From Bacillota bacterium (GTDB taxonomy: Bacteria; Bacillota; Clostridia; Christensenellales; Aristaeellaceae): a stretch of 64,000 nucleotides of DNA. Position 1 is the stretch's first letter, and every line of letters begins with the position of its first letter. Under the pieces are notes generated by a model. The model searched no databases and was not told the DNA's origin. It saw only the letters and a program-made list of their open reading frames with translations. The stretch is taken from the NCBI GenBank assembly GCA_030057655.1, contig JASGUQ010000038.1, forward strand, positions 1 through 64,000, in the 5' to 3' direction. Shown one piece after another: positions 18,375 to 26,678 of the stretch. The position numbers and the translations under genes are program-made.

Positions 18375-18624
18375 GCTGCTCCAGTTTGGAATAGACGGTT
18401 TTGACGCTCACCTGGGGGATGTTGCCGATTTTCCCCGTTAGCGCAGAAATGACATCCTGGGGCGCGTCAATGGCAACGGATATCAGGCTGATGCCGCGTT
18501 TGGGATAGGGCAAGCCCATCCTGCCGATGATATAGCGGCCATAGTCGTGCAGCAGGGCGTTCAAAGGTTCCGCCGACTGGATGTTTTCCACAATGATGGC
18601 CATGACGGCGACTCTGTTCTCCAT
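18355..18624 (-). CDS. TM1266-type iron-only hydrogenase system putative regulator
   Basis: 89 residues with an ACT-like/ferredoxin-like fold: RVAVMAIIVEN at the start, LNALLHDYGRYIIGRMGLPY and ISLISVAIDAPQDVISALTGKIG. This family is nearly always found with hydEFG and is named a putative regulator; its exact role is unknown. It is the first gene of the maturation cluster and overlaps hydE by 20 bp. The ATG follows a GAGGAAAA box. Confidence 0.92.
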   Translation of the reverse strand: MENRVAVMAIIVENIQSAEPLNALLHDYGRYIIGRMGLPYPKRGISLISVAIDAPQDVISALTGKIGNIPQVSVKTVYSKLEQHGAGSL

Positions 18625-18649
18625 TTTTCCTCCTCATACTGATGTAAAG

Positions 18650-18781
18650 CTTTATTGCAGCCAAAGCGGCGAGGGATTATGTCGCCCTGCAAGGAAGGAA
18701 ACCGAAGGCGTAGCCTGGGCTACGTTGAGGTTGACTGACACAGCAGGGCGACATAAGATCCGGCGCGACGATGCAATAAAG
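18650..18781. repeat. 132-bp nested palindromic element (MITE-like repeat or structured RNA)
   Basis: Three nested inverted repeats share one centre: outer 10 bp CTTTATTGCA / TGCAATAAAG at the two ends, middle 14 bp TTATGTCGCCCTGC (18677-18690) / GCAGGGCGACATAA (18743-18756), and inner 7 bp CGTAGCC / GGCTACG (18709-18724) with a 2-base loop. It lies upstream of the hydrogenase maturation operon. A further hairpin ATGGCTGC / GCAGCCAT (18805-18833) follows. The symmetry suits either a non-autonomous mobile repeat or a folded transcript; strand is unknown. Confidence 0.6.
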
Positions 18782-19027
18782 ATTGGAATCAGTGTCAAAC
18801 AAAGATGGCTGCCTTCGTGAAAAGCGCAGCCATTCCAAACATTCTTGGCGTTAGCAGCCCCTCTCACGCAGAATCCGGGCCAAAACCCGGTACAAACTTA
18901 GTGGTCGGACGCACTGGTTTTTATTGATGAAAGGTTTCCCTTTCGGTATGAGTGTAGCACCAAGAAGAGAAATATACAAGTTTCTCTACTTTCTTTGCTG
19001 GCAACCATGCCATGAACAGAATAAAAT
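18782..19027. other. Gene-free stretch between the palindromic element and the restriction pseudogene
   Basis: Contains the hairpin ATGGCTGC / GCAGCCAT embedded between TTGGAAT and ATTCCAA, and a small GC hairpin CCGGG-N6-CCCGG near 18878. No convincing reading frame or RNA gene was seen. Promoter elements for the divergent hyd operon were not recognised here. Confidence 0.4.
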
Positions 19028-20547
19028 CTAATTGGAACCAAACCATTTGAACGCTCTTCTAAATCCTGCGGCTTCTGCTTCTGCGACATTTACTGCATAA
19101 AACTCGCCTTTATTCTAAATTTTCGTCGAATCATATTGCTGATCAAATGGTAAATGATAGATTCTCGTTGTTTCCCCATATTCGCCACGTCCAATGTTGC
19201 ACTTGATGCATGGATAATCTCCGCTTTCATAGTTTTCAAAATACTCAACACCAAGATATGAGGCCATTTTCTTAGCCATAGGTGACAGCTCTATGTTTGT
19301 AACCAAGATAGCTTTTACTTTTGATTTGTTAACTTGGTGCTCAATGCAATAACTGACCATCGTTCCATAAAGCTGATTTACATGTTTTTCGTGAATTTTC
19401 TTTTTTGCGCTCCAGTATTTGCACTGAATAATTAAGATCTCATCGTTCTTCTTTGCTATAAGATCTCGTCCCAAGTCTTCAATCCCCATATATGACCCAA
19501 AATAATCTACATCATAGCCTTTCTGAGTATACTTGTATCCCACATACAATTCATAATCTCTACCTATTTGCCATTTCGTACGGTTATGGGACTTCTTGTA
19601 TCTGTCAAGTGCTAATTGATTTCTCTCTGTCTCGCTAAGAACTGCGTATTCCTCTTTTGAGAGATAATCACGAACTGAATCATAATCAGACAAATCACTA
19701 ACTTTAATTACCGGCAATTGACTAAATTCTGCATCAATAACATCTTCTAGGTTTGGGAACAACTGAAGAAGATATGCCAGCTGATATTGCGATTCCTTGT
19801 TTTTTCAACAATCGCCTTAGCATCTTTTCTAATTTCTCGTATGGACTTGATCTTGTCCATGCGTTTCATCGAATATCCCCAATCTAATTCCTTGGCAAGA
19901 TGTTCAAGTCCATATGTTTCATAATCCGCCATAATTCCAGCCATATATGGAATAGCAGTAAGGTTGCTCTTTGATGCTTCAAGAAAAGCAACCTTGTTCT
20001 TCCAATATATCAGCTCATCGGTTTTTCTCGAGTCTCTTTTGAGAAGATTGACAATTTCAAACAAATTCTCGCTGCGCACGGCTATTGTCGTCGGTTGCCC
20101 AGGAACAGGAGCCTTTACATTCACCCCATCAAACACCCCCGCCAATTCAGGATAAAGATAAAGCAAATATCGATACTTATACTGCTCATCAATAGCTTCC
20201 CGAAAACGACGTTTGATTGGCTCTATAGCCTTTTTTTCTTCCCAAACAGAAGAATATATCTTTGGCACTCCGAGAAAAGCATATTCTTTATTACAAAGCT
20301 CAGATAATTCACGCCATGCAAAAGATGCAACAATATCAGCAAATTCGTTTTCTTGAACATGAAGTGAACTACTGTTTTGAAGACGAGCTTGTAGCTGAGA
20401 TAATTCTTCTTTATGGAGCTTTTGTAGTTTTTCCAGATCCCTTTTTAATCTTTCAATTTCTTCATGAGGCTTATCCCACACGTTGTACTTTATCATGAAG
20501 AACAGAATGACCAATGTTAATCCCCCAACAATATATAAGAACTCCAT
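19028..20547 (-). pseudogene. Broken Mrr-like restriction endonuclease gene (frameshift plus in-frame stop)
   Basis: Read through, this would be one protein of about 500 residues: an N-terminal membrane anchor (FLYIVGGLTLVILFFMI), a coiled coil (about 30-60), a helical middle domain, and a C-terminal PD-(D/E)xK nuclease with GRDYELYVGYKY, DLGRDLIA and IIQCKYW. Two lesions split it. A run of six A (19800-19805) is one base short: reading before it ends at 19747, and reading after it gives SQYQLAYLLQLFPNLEDV, which continues into the nuclease. A TAG at 19115-19117 then cuts off a last in-frame segment NKGEFYAVNVAEAEAAGFRR that looks like the family's Ada-like metal-binding tail. The region is AT-rich, suggesting transfer. 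No methyltransferase is adjacent. Confidence 0.75.
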
Positions 20548-20838
20548 TTAGTCCCTCACTTTTCTCGGTTTAGTCCGTGATCTCGCCCATATTCCGTTTT
20601 TAAATCTCCCGACGTTGTTAATGCTAACTAATAATGTAGCGTCTCAACACAATGATATCGAATGCTATCATAATCGTGTTATCAGTCGGAACACATAAGT
20701 CACTTTGTTATCTAAACCTCCCTTAGTTTATTTTACCATATTTACTCCCATTCTCTACAGAGAATAGTTTAACACATTATATAAAAATCAAACCTATACA
20801 AAACGCCTACAACATCTTGACGCTATCGGCGCTATCCC
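20548..20838. other. AT-rich intergenic region between divergent genes
   Basis: No gene seen. It holds a perfect inverted repeat ATTCTC-TACA-GAGAAT (20750-20765) beside a TAAAAT box on the minus strand, which could be an operator for the broken restriction gene. The base composition matches that gene and not the deacetylase on the other side. Confidence 0.35.
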
Positions 20839-20867
20839 TTGACAGCCAAAAATGGCTTTACTATACT
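20839..20867 (+). promoter_or_regulatory. Promoter of the PIG-L/galE operon
   Basis: TTGACA, 17-bp spacer, TATACT, about 30 bases before the start codon. The spacer contains the palindrome GCCA-AAAA-TGGC (20845-20856), placed where a repressor could act. Confidence 0.75.
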
Positions 20868-20897
20868 GAAACACAGATTATTGTGTGAGGTATCCCG

Positions 20898-22076
20898 ATG
20901 AAAAGAATCCTGTGGGCGGCGCTGATCCTGGCCGCTTGTTTTATTTTTCCGGCGTTCGCGTCTGAAGCCCGCGACCTGAGCGAAAGCTGCGAAATCGTGG
21001 TGAAGTCCAAGCTGTGGACCCAGCACCGCCTGACGGACCGCAACTGGGACACCTACTGGAACGGAACGGACAGCCAGAAGACGATCCAGATCAGCAGTCC
21101 CGAGCCGGTTCACGCGCTGTACATCTGCTGGCTGACAGAGCCCAGGGCCTTCAAAATTGAAGAAAAGATCAACGGCGCCTGGCAAACGACGGAGTATGAG
21201 CCAAGCCCCCTCAAGCATCAGGTGTATTACTTAAACGGCGCGAAAGAGATCCGCGTTTTGCCCAGCGGCAGCAGAAAAAGCTGGTTTGGAATTTCCGAAC
21301 TCTTTGTTTGGGGCGAAGGAGAGCTGCCAAACTATGTGCAGTCCTGGAAAGTGCCGGATGACAGCTGCGACATGCTGCTGCTTTTCGCGCATCCGGATGA
21401 CGAGGCGCTGTTCTTTGGCGGCCTGCTGCCGCGCTATGCGGGAGAAGAAAAGCTGGATGTGGTCGCAGCTGTGCTGACGCCCTCCACCCCCACCCGAAAA
21501 AGCGAACTGCTGAACTCGCTGTGGACCATGGGCGTGCGGAACTACCCGGTGATTGGGCCCTTCCACGACAAGCACTCCACCCGCCTGGAAACAGCCTATA
21601 AGGAGTTTGGCAAAACCAAGGTACGGGGCTGGGTTATAGAGTTGATTCGCAAATACAGGCCCTATGTGATGGTGACCCATGACGTGAACGGTGAATACGA
21701 GCATGGGATGCACAAGATGTGCGCGGACGCCTCCCTCTACGCCTTTGAGGCGGCTGCACAAGCTGGGAAGTATCCCGACTCCGCAAAGGAATACGGGACA
21801 TTCCAGGTAAGCAAATTGTACCTTCACCTGTACCCTGAAAATCAACTGACCATGGACTGGGATCAGCCGCTGTCCGCCTTTTCGGGCAGGACCGGGTTTG
21901 AAATGGCCAAGGAGGCCTACCTGCACCACAGAACCCAGCAGGGCTATAAACAGTTTCAGGTGGAGCCCAGGGACAGCCCCTATTCCAGCTACCTGTTTGG
22001 CCTGGCAAAAAGCGTAGTAGGGCTTGATAAAGACAAGGATGACCTGATGGAAAACATCCTGATGACAGTAAAATAA
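20898..22076 (+). CDS. Secreted PIG-L (LmbE)-family deacetylase with N-terminal discoidin-like domain
   Basis: 392 residues. A signal peptide (RILWAALILAACFIFPAFA) precedes a beta domain of about 120 residues with WDTYWNGTDSQKTIQI and AKEIRVLPSG, resembling F5/8-type carbohydrate-binding modules. The catalytic PIG-L domain follows with LLFAHPDDEALFFGG near 160 (zinc-binding His-Pro-Asp-Asp) and THDVNGEYEHGMH near 255. Family enzymes remove N-acetyl groups from GlcNAc-type sugars. Secretion suggests a cell-wall or extracellular glycan substrate. It is 18 bp upstream of galE, consistent with a sugar-linked operon. Confidence 0.88.
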   Translation: MKRILWAALILAACFIFPAFASEARDLSESCEIVVKSKLWTQHRLTDRNWDTYWNGTDSQKTIQISSPEPVHALYICWLTEPRAFKIEEKINGAWQTTEYEPSPLKHQVYYLNGAKEIRVLPSGSRKSWFGISELFVWGEGELPNYVQSWKVPDDSCDMLLLFAHPDDEALFFGGLLPRYAGEEKLDVVAAVLTPSTPTRKSELLNSLWTMGVRNYPVIGPFHDKHSTRLETAYKEFGKTKVRGWVIELIRKYRPYVMVTHDVNGEYEHGMHKMCADASLYAFEAAAQAGKYPDSAKEYGTFQVSKLYLHLYPENQLTMDWDQPLSAFSGRTGFEMAKEAYLHHRTQQGYKQFQVEPRDSPYSSYLFGLAKSVVGLDKDKDDLMENILMTVK

Positions 22077-22094
22077 TCATTTATGGAGGATAGA

Positions 22095-23117
22095 ATGGCA
22101 AAAAAAGTCTTGGTCACCGGCGGCGCCGGCTACATTGGCTCTCATACCTGCGTCAGCCTGCTGGAGGCGGGTTATGAGGCAGTGGTGGTGGACGACCTGC
22201 GCAATTCAGACAAGGAAGCCTTAAACCGGGTTGAGGAACTGACCGGCAAGAAGGTGGATTTTTATCAATTTGATGTGTGCGACGAAGCCAAGCTTGACAA
22301 GGTGTTTTCCGAGCACAAGATCAACAGCATCATTCATTTTGCGGGGCTTAAGGCCGTGGGCGAGTCTGTCGAAAAGCCGCTTGAGTATTATGACAACAAC
22401 ATCAACAGCACCCTGGCGCTTTGCCGCATGATGCTGAAGCACAAGGTGAAGAACCTGATCTTCTCCTCCTCCGCAACGGTCTATGACCAGAAGAACGAAG
22501 TGCCGCTGTCTGAGGAGGGGACGCTTGGCTGCTCCAACCCCTACGGCTGGACCAAATTGATGTGCGAGCAGATCTTGCGTGACCTGACACACGCGCACAA
22601 GGAGCTGTCCGTTGTGCTCCTGCGCTATTTTAACCCCATCGGCGCGCATGAGAGCGGGATCATCGGCGAAGACCCGACCGGCATCCCCAACAACCTTCTC
22701 CCCTACATCACCCAGACGGCCCTGGGCAGGCGCGAGCAGTTGACCGTGCATGGCAATGATTATGACACCCCGGATGGCACAGGCGTGCGGGACTACATCC
22801 ATGTGGTCGACCTGGCAAACGGACATGTAAAAGCCTTGCAGTATGCGGATAGCAGAACCGGCTCCGACGCGATCAACCTGGGCACCGGCAAGGGGTACAG
22901 CGTGCTGGACATCGTGAAAGCCTTTGAAGAAGTGAACGGCGTAAAGGTTCCCTATGTGATCGGGCCGCGCAGAGCGGGCGATTTGGCCACAGTGTACGCC
23001 GCGCCCCAGAAAGCAAAAGAAGTTTTAGGCTGGGAGGCGGAAAAAGGGATCGAAGACATGTGCCGGGACGCCTGGAGATGGCAAAAAAAGAACCCGCAGG
23101 GTTACAGGAATTCATAA
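22095..23117 (+). CDS. galE: UDP-glucose 4-epimerase
   Basis: 340 residues. An extended short-chain dehydrogenase/reductase: VLVTGGAGYIGSHT binds NAD at the N-terminus, the catalytic Ser lies in IFSSSATVYD and the YxxxK pair in PYGWTKLMCE. TPDGTGVRDYIHV and NLGTGKGYSVL are GalE landmarks. It interconverts UDP-glucose and UDP-galactose. The start was set at the ATG five bases behind GGAGG; a Met four codons earlier overlaps that box. It is co-oriented with the secreted deacetylase. Confidence 0.96.
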   Translation: MAKKVLVTGGAGYIGSHTCVSLLEAGYEAVVVDDLRNSDKEALNRVEELTGKKVDFYQFDVCDEAKLDKVFSEHKINSIIHFAGLKAVGESVEKPLEYYDNNINSTLALCRMMLKHKVKNLIFSSSATVYDQKNEVPLSEEGTLGCSNPYGWTKLMCEQILRDLTHAHKELSVVLLRYFNPIGAHESGIIGEDPTGIPNNLLPYITQTALGRREQLTVHGNDYDTPDGTGVRDYIHVVDLANGHVKALQYADSRTGSDAINLGTGKGYSVLDIVKAFEEVNGVKVPYVIGPRRAGDLATVYAAPQKAKEVLGWEAEKGIEDMCRDAWRWQKKNPQGYRNS

Positions 23118-23131
23118 TCTTTTTTCACAAG

Positions 23132-23167
23132 GAAGAAGCCCTCAGTTTTTTGGCTGGGGGCTTCTTC
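23132..23167. terminator. Bidirectional terminator between galE and asnS
   Basis: Stem GAAGAAGCCC / GGGCTTCTTC extended by CAG/CTG inside, T-rich loop. It lies between two convergent genes. Confidence 0.75.
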
Positions 23168-23216
23168 ATGTTAATAATTAGTGAAATCAGTTTAGAGTGT
23201 TTTGAAAAACACGGTA

Positions 23217-24596
23217 TTAGAACTCCGCGTGACCGACTGTGCGCGGGAAGGGCAGGACGTCGCGGATGTTGGAGATGCCGGTCAAATACATCACAAAGCG
23301 CTCAAAGCCCAAACCAAAGCCGGCGTGCTTGGCAGTGCCGAAGCGGCGAAGATCCAGATACCAGTCGTACTCGCTCTCATCAAGGCCCATGTCCCTGATC
23401 CTTTCAAGCAGTTTGTCATAGCGTTCCTCACGCTGGCTGCCGCCCAGCATCTCGCCGACGCCGGGAACCAGCAGGTCCACCGCGGCGACGGTTTTGCCGT
23501 CCTCATTCATGCGCATGTAGAAGGCCTTGATATCCTTGGGATAATCGGTGACAAAGACGGGGCGTTTAAAATGCTGCTCGGTCAGGTAGCGCTCATGCTC
23601 CGTCTGCAGGTCCATGCCCCATTTGACCGGGTAATCAAACTTGACGCCGGAATTCAGAAGAATGTCGATGGCCTCGGTGTAGGTGACCCGGTCAAAGGAA
23701 CTGTCTTTGACATGGTTTAAACGGGCAAGAAGCCCCTTGTCCACAAACTGGTTTAAGAAGTTGAGCTCGTCCTTCGCCTTGTCCATGACCTCAGTCAAAA
23801 CGCTGCGCACCATGTCCTCCGCCAGCGCCATGTTGTCCTCCAGGTCCGCAAAGGCGATCTCAGGCTCGATCATCCAGAACTCCGCCGCGTGACGGGCCGT
23901 GTTGCTGTTCTCCGCCCTGAAGGTGGGGCCAAAGGTATAGACCCTGGAGAAAGTCAGGGCGTAGGCCTCCACCTGCAATTGTCCGGACACGGTGAGCGAG
24001 GTGGACTTGCCGAAAAAGTCCTTGCTGAAATCTACCTGTCCATCCTGATCCCTGGGCAATTTGTCCAGATCCAGCGTGGTCACGCGGAACATCTCCCCCG
24101 CGCCCTCAGCGTCCGAGGTGGTGATGATGGGCGTGTGGACATACACAAAGCCGTTTTTGGCAAAAAAGGCATGCAGCGCCTGGGCGGCCAGGGACCGGAT
24201 GCGGAAAACGGCCGAGAAGGTGTTGGTGCGCGGACGCAGGTGGGAGATGGTGCGCAGGTACTCAAAGGTATGCCGCTTTTTCTGAAGCGGATAATCAGCT
24301 TCAGAGACGCCCAGAATCTTGACTTCCTCCGCCTTTAGTTCAAAGGGCTGCTTCATCTGCGGGGTATAGACCAGTTTGCCGGTCACTTCAAGCGAGGTGT
24401 ACAGGCTGACCTTGGTGACCTGGGCAAAATTGTCCAGGCTTTCATCACACACGATTTGCAGGTTGTTAAACCCGGTGCCGTCGTTAAGCTCAATAAAGGC
24501 AAAAGCCTTGCTGTCCCGAAGCGTCTTGACCCAGCCGCGCACAGTGATCTGACTGCCGTCCTCCGGCGTATTTAAAAACAGTTTTGCAATGTCCAT
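23217..24596 (-). CDS. asnS: Asparaginyl-tRNA synthetase
   Basis: 459 residues. Class IIb synthetase with an N-terminal OB-fold ([19 protein letters not shown]), motif 2 [20 protein letters not shown] near 220 and motif 3 [15 protein letters not shown] near 430. It charges tRNA-Asn. The start ATG overlaps the glucokinase stop codon (TGATG), so translation is coupled; a GTG one codon earlier is possible. Third gene of the hprK-glucokinase-asnS operon. Confidence 0.96.
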   Translation of the reverse strand: MDIAKLFLNTPEDGSQITVRGWVKTLRDSKAFAFIELNDGTGFNNLQIVCDESLDNFAQVTKVSLYTSLEVTGKLVYTPQMKQPFELKAEEVKILGVSEADYPLQKKRHTFEYLRTISHLRPRTNTFSAVFRIRSLAAQALHAFFAKNGFVYVHTPIITTSDAEGAGEMFRVTTLDLDKLPRDQDGQVDFSKDFFGKSTSLTVSGQLQVEAYALTFSRVYTFGPTFRAENSNTARHAAEFWMIEPEIAFADLEDNMALAEDMVRSVLTEVMDKAKDELNFLNQFVDKGLLARLNHVKDSSFDRVTYTEAIDILLNSGVKFDYPVKWGMDLQTEHERYLTEQHFKRPVFVTDYPKDIKAFYMRMNEDGKTVAAVDLLVPGVGEMLGGSQREERYDKLLERIRDMGLDESEYDWYLDLRRFGTAKHAGFGLGFERFVMYLTGISNIRDVLPFPRTVGHAEF

Positions 24597-25561
24597 CACA
24601 GGGATTCCCCTTCCTTTAGTACCAGCCCCAGCATGGCCGCGCCGATGATGCCCGCGTTGTTGCCCAGAACAGCCAGTTTGATATCGGCATAAGGCATGGT
24701 TTTATACATCAGGTAGTGCGGGATCTTCGCCTTGACAGCATCCAGAAGATACTGGCCTGCCATGCTGATGCCGCCGCCCAGAACGATCATCTCCGGATCC
24801 AGGAAGGAGATGACGGTGTTGACGGCCAGCGCCAGGTACTTTGTGTAGCGGTCAAACACCTTCATGGCAATGGGGTCGCCTTCCCTGGCACAGTCGATGA
24901 TGATCTTGCCGTTAATGTTTTCAGCGCTGCCTGCGCGGGTCAAAATCAGGCTCTCAGGGTGCAGGGCGACCGCCTCGCGCCCCATGCGGATCAAGGCGGT
25001 GGCGGAGCAATACCGCTCAAGGCATCCATCCTTGCCGCAGGTGCAGGGAATGCCGTCCACTTCCAGGGTGATGTGCCCCAGTTCGCTGGCAACGCCATTC
25101 GCCCCTGTCCAAGGCTTTCCATTGATGATGATGCCGCCGCCCACCCCAGTACCCAGCGTTAAAAAAACACTGGATGCCGCGTTTTTGCTGACGCCTGCCT
25201 GGCTTTCTGCAAGGCCCGCGACCGTGGCGTCGTTATCGATGAAGACGGGCTTGCTGATGTATTTTTGCAGCTCATCCCGCAGCGGAATATCATGCCAGCC
25301 CAGGTTGGTGCAGAAGATGACATTGCCGGTGACATTGTCTGCAATCCCAGGGATACCGACGCCGATGGTCTCCACATCGTCAATGGTTTTTCCGGCGCCT
25401 TCAAGCGCCTTGAGCGCGCAGCCCGCCATATCCCGCACAATGTCCTTATAGGGACGCTCGGCAATGGTGGCTGCTGATGCCTGGGCGAGGATAACGCCTT
25501 CCCTGTTTGTGACGCCGGCCGCGATCTTGGTACCGCCCAGGTCAATTCCGATATAGACCAT
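24596..25561 (-). CDS. ROK-family glucokinase
   Basis: 321 residues. [15 protein letters not shown] at the N-terminus is the ATP-binding phosphate loop; [23 protein letters not shown] and the zinc site [14 protein letters not shown] are ROK hallmarks. It phosphorylates glucose (or a related hexose) with ATP. The start was set behind AAGGAG; an earlier in-frame Met overlaps hprK. The coupling with hprK places sugar phosphorylation beside the sensor of carbon catabolite repression. Confidence 0.92.
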   Translation of the reverse strand: MVYIGIDLGGTKIAAGVTNREGVILAQASAATIAERPYKDIVRDMAGCALKALEGAGKTIDDVETIGVGIPGIADNVTGNVIFCTNLGWHDIPLRDELQKYISKPVFIDNDATVAGLAESQAGVSKNAASSVFLTLGTGVGGGIIINGKPWTGANGVASELGHITLEVDGIPCTCGKDGCLERYCSATALIRMGREAVALHPESLILTRAGSAENINGKIIIDCAREGDPIAMKVFDRYTKYLALAVNTVISFLDPEMIVLGGGISMAGQYLLDAVKAKIPHYLMYKTMPYADIKLAVLGNNAGIIGAAMLGLVLKEGESL

Positions 25562-25584
25562 TTTTCTCTCCTTGATATAATCAA

Positions 25585-26496
25585 TCATTGGTTCATCATG
25601 TCTGTGAGGCGCTTGTCCAATTCGCGGGCGGCTGAATACCCCATGCGCTTCAGGCTCAGGTTCCGCGCGGCGACTTCAATAATGATGGCCAGGTTGCGCC
25701 CGGGCTTGACAGGGACGGTGATAGAAGGCACCTTGACGCCCATGATGGTGGTGTAGTTCTCATCCAGCCCAAGGCGGTCGTACTCCTTCTGCTCATTCCA
25801 GTTTTCCAGATGAATCTCCATGTCGATGGACTTGCTCATCATGACCGCGCCAACGCCGTACATCTGGCGGATGTCGATGATGCCGATCCCCCTGATTTCC
25901 ATGAAAAAGCGGATGGTCTCGGGCGCTTCGCCGGTCAGGCGGTTTTCATTTACTCGGCAAATATCCACCACATCATCCGCCACCAGCTGGTGGCCGCGTT
26001 TGACCAGTTCAAGCGCGGCTTCGCTCTTGCCCGCGCCGGACTCGCCTGTGATTAAAACGCCGATGCCATACACGTCGATCAGCACGGCGTGCATGGTGAT
26101 GTGCGGCGCCAATAAACGGCTGATGAACATGATAGCGGAAACAATGAAGTCCGTGGTTGCCCTTTTTGTTCCAAGAACAGGGATGTTCCTGGCCTTGGCC
26201 AATTCCAGCATCTCCTGAGGCGGCACATGACCGCGGCAGAGGATAACGCAGGGGACCTCGTAAGAGAAGAATTTTTCAAGCTTTTTGCGGCGTTCATTCG
26301 CCGGCAGCCCCATGAGGTAACCCATTTCAACATTGCCGATAATCTGGGGACGCTCGGAAGCAAAATGCTCATAATAGCCGCTCAACTCAAGTCCGGGGCG
26401 AGTGAACTCCGCAGCCTCAATGGGTATCTGCGTCTTGGTGGAAGGCGAAAGCACATCCAGGTTCAGCCCGTCGACCAGTTCTTTCAAATTGACCAT
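25585..26496 (-). CDS. hprK: HPr kinase/phosphorylase
   Basis: 303 residues. A bifunctional enzyme that phosphorylates HPr on serine in response to glycolytic intermediates, driving CcpA-type catabolite repression in Firmicutes. The Walker A loop GESGAGKSEAALEL lies near 150 and the conserved VADDVVDI and EIRGIGIIDIR segments follow. The start was placed at MVNLKELVDGL because a GAGGTG box precedes it; the longer frame runs into the promoter. First gene of the operon with glucokinase and asnS. No PTS gene is in this window. Confidence 0.95.
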   Translation of the reverse strand: MVNLKELVDGLNLDVLSPSTKTQIPIEAAEFTRPGLELSGYYEHFASERPQIIGNVEMGYLMGLPANERRKKLEKFFSYEVPCVILCRGHVPPQEMLELAKARNIPVLGTKRATTDFIVSAIMFISRLLAPHITMHAVLIDVYGIGVLITGESGAGKSEAALELVKRGHQLVADDVVDICRVNENRLTGEAPETIRFFMEIRGIGIIDIRQMYGVGAVMMSKSIDMEIHLENWNEQKEYDRLGLDENYTTIMGVKVPSITVPVKPGRNLAIIIEVAARNLSLKRMGYSAARELDKRLTDMMNQ

Positions 26497-26534
26497 TTCC
26501 CGGCACCTCACATCGAAATTTCTGTACGCGGATG

Positions 26535-26563
26535 AGTATACCTTATCCAGCAATGCGGTTCAA
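26535..26563 (-). promoter_or_regulatory. Promoter of the hprK operon
   Basis: On the minus strand: TTGAAC, 17-bp spacer, TATACT, about 40 bases before the hprK start. Confidence 0.65.
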
Positions 26564-26678
26564 GCAAACAAATTACCTGGCTAAATATAGGCTGATAAAG
26601 GTTTCTTCTTATCACAGAATTGTTGCAATTATAATAATTAAAAGTTACAATAGTGTGCGAAAAGGTGGTGACAGATCA

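Noticed and set aside
18898-19089. 63-codon minus-strand frame after the restriction pseudogene
   Set aside because: It overlaps, in another frame, the in-frame tail that continues the nuclease protein and has no ribosome site.
19747-19820. Programmed -1 ribosomal frameshift at the A-run of the restriction gene
   Set aside because: The run lies in a frame where slippage is possible, but no stem-loop or ribosome-like stimulator was seen, and a second lesion (TAG) further on favours simple decay or a one-base deletion.
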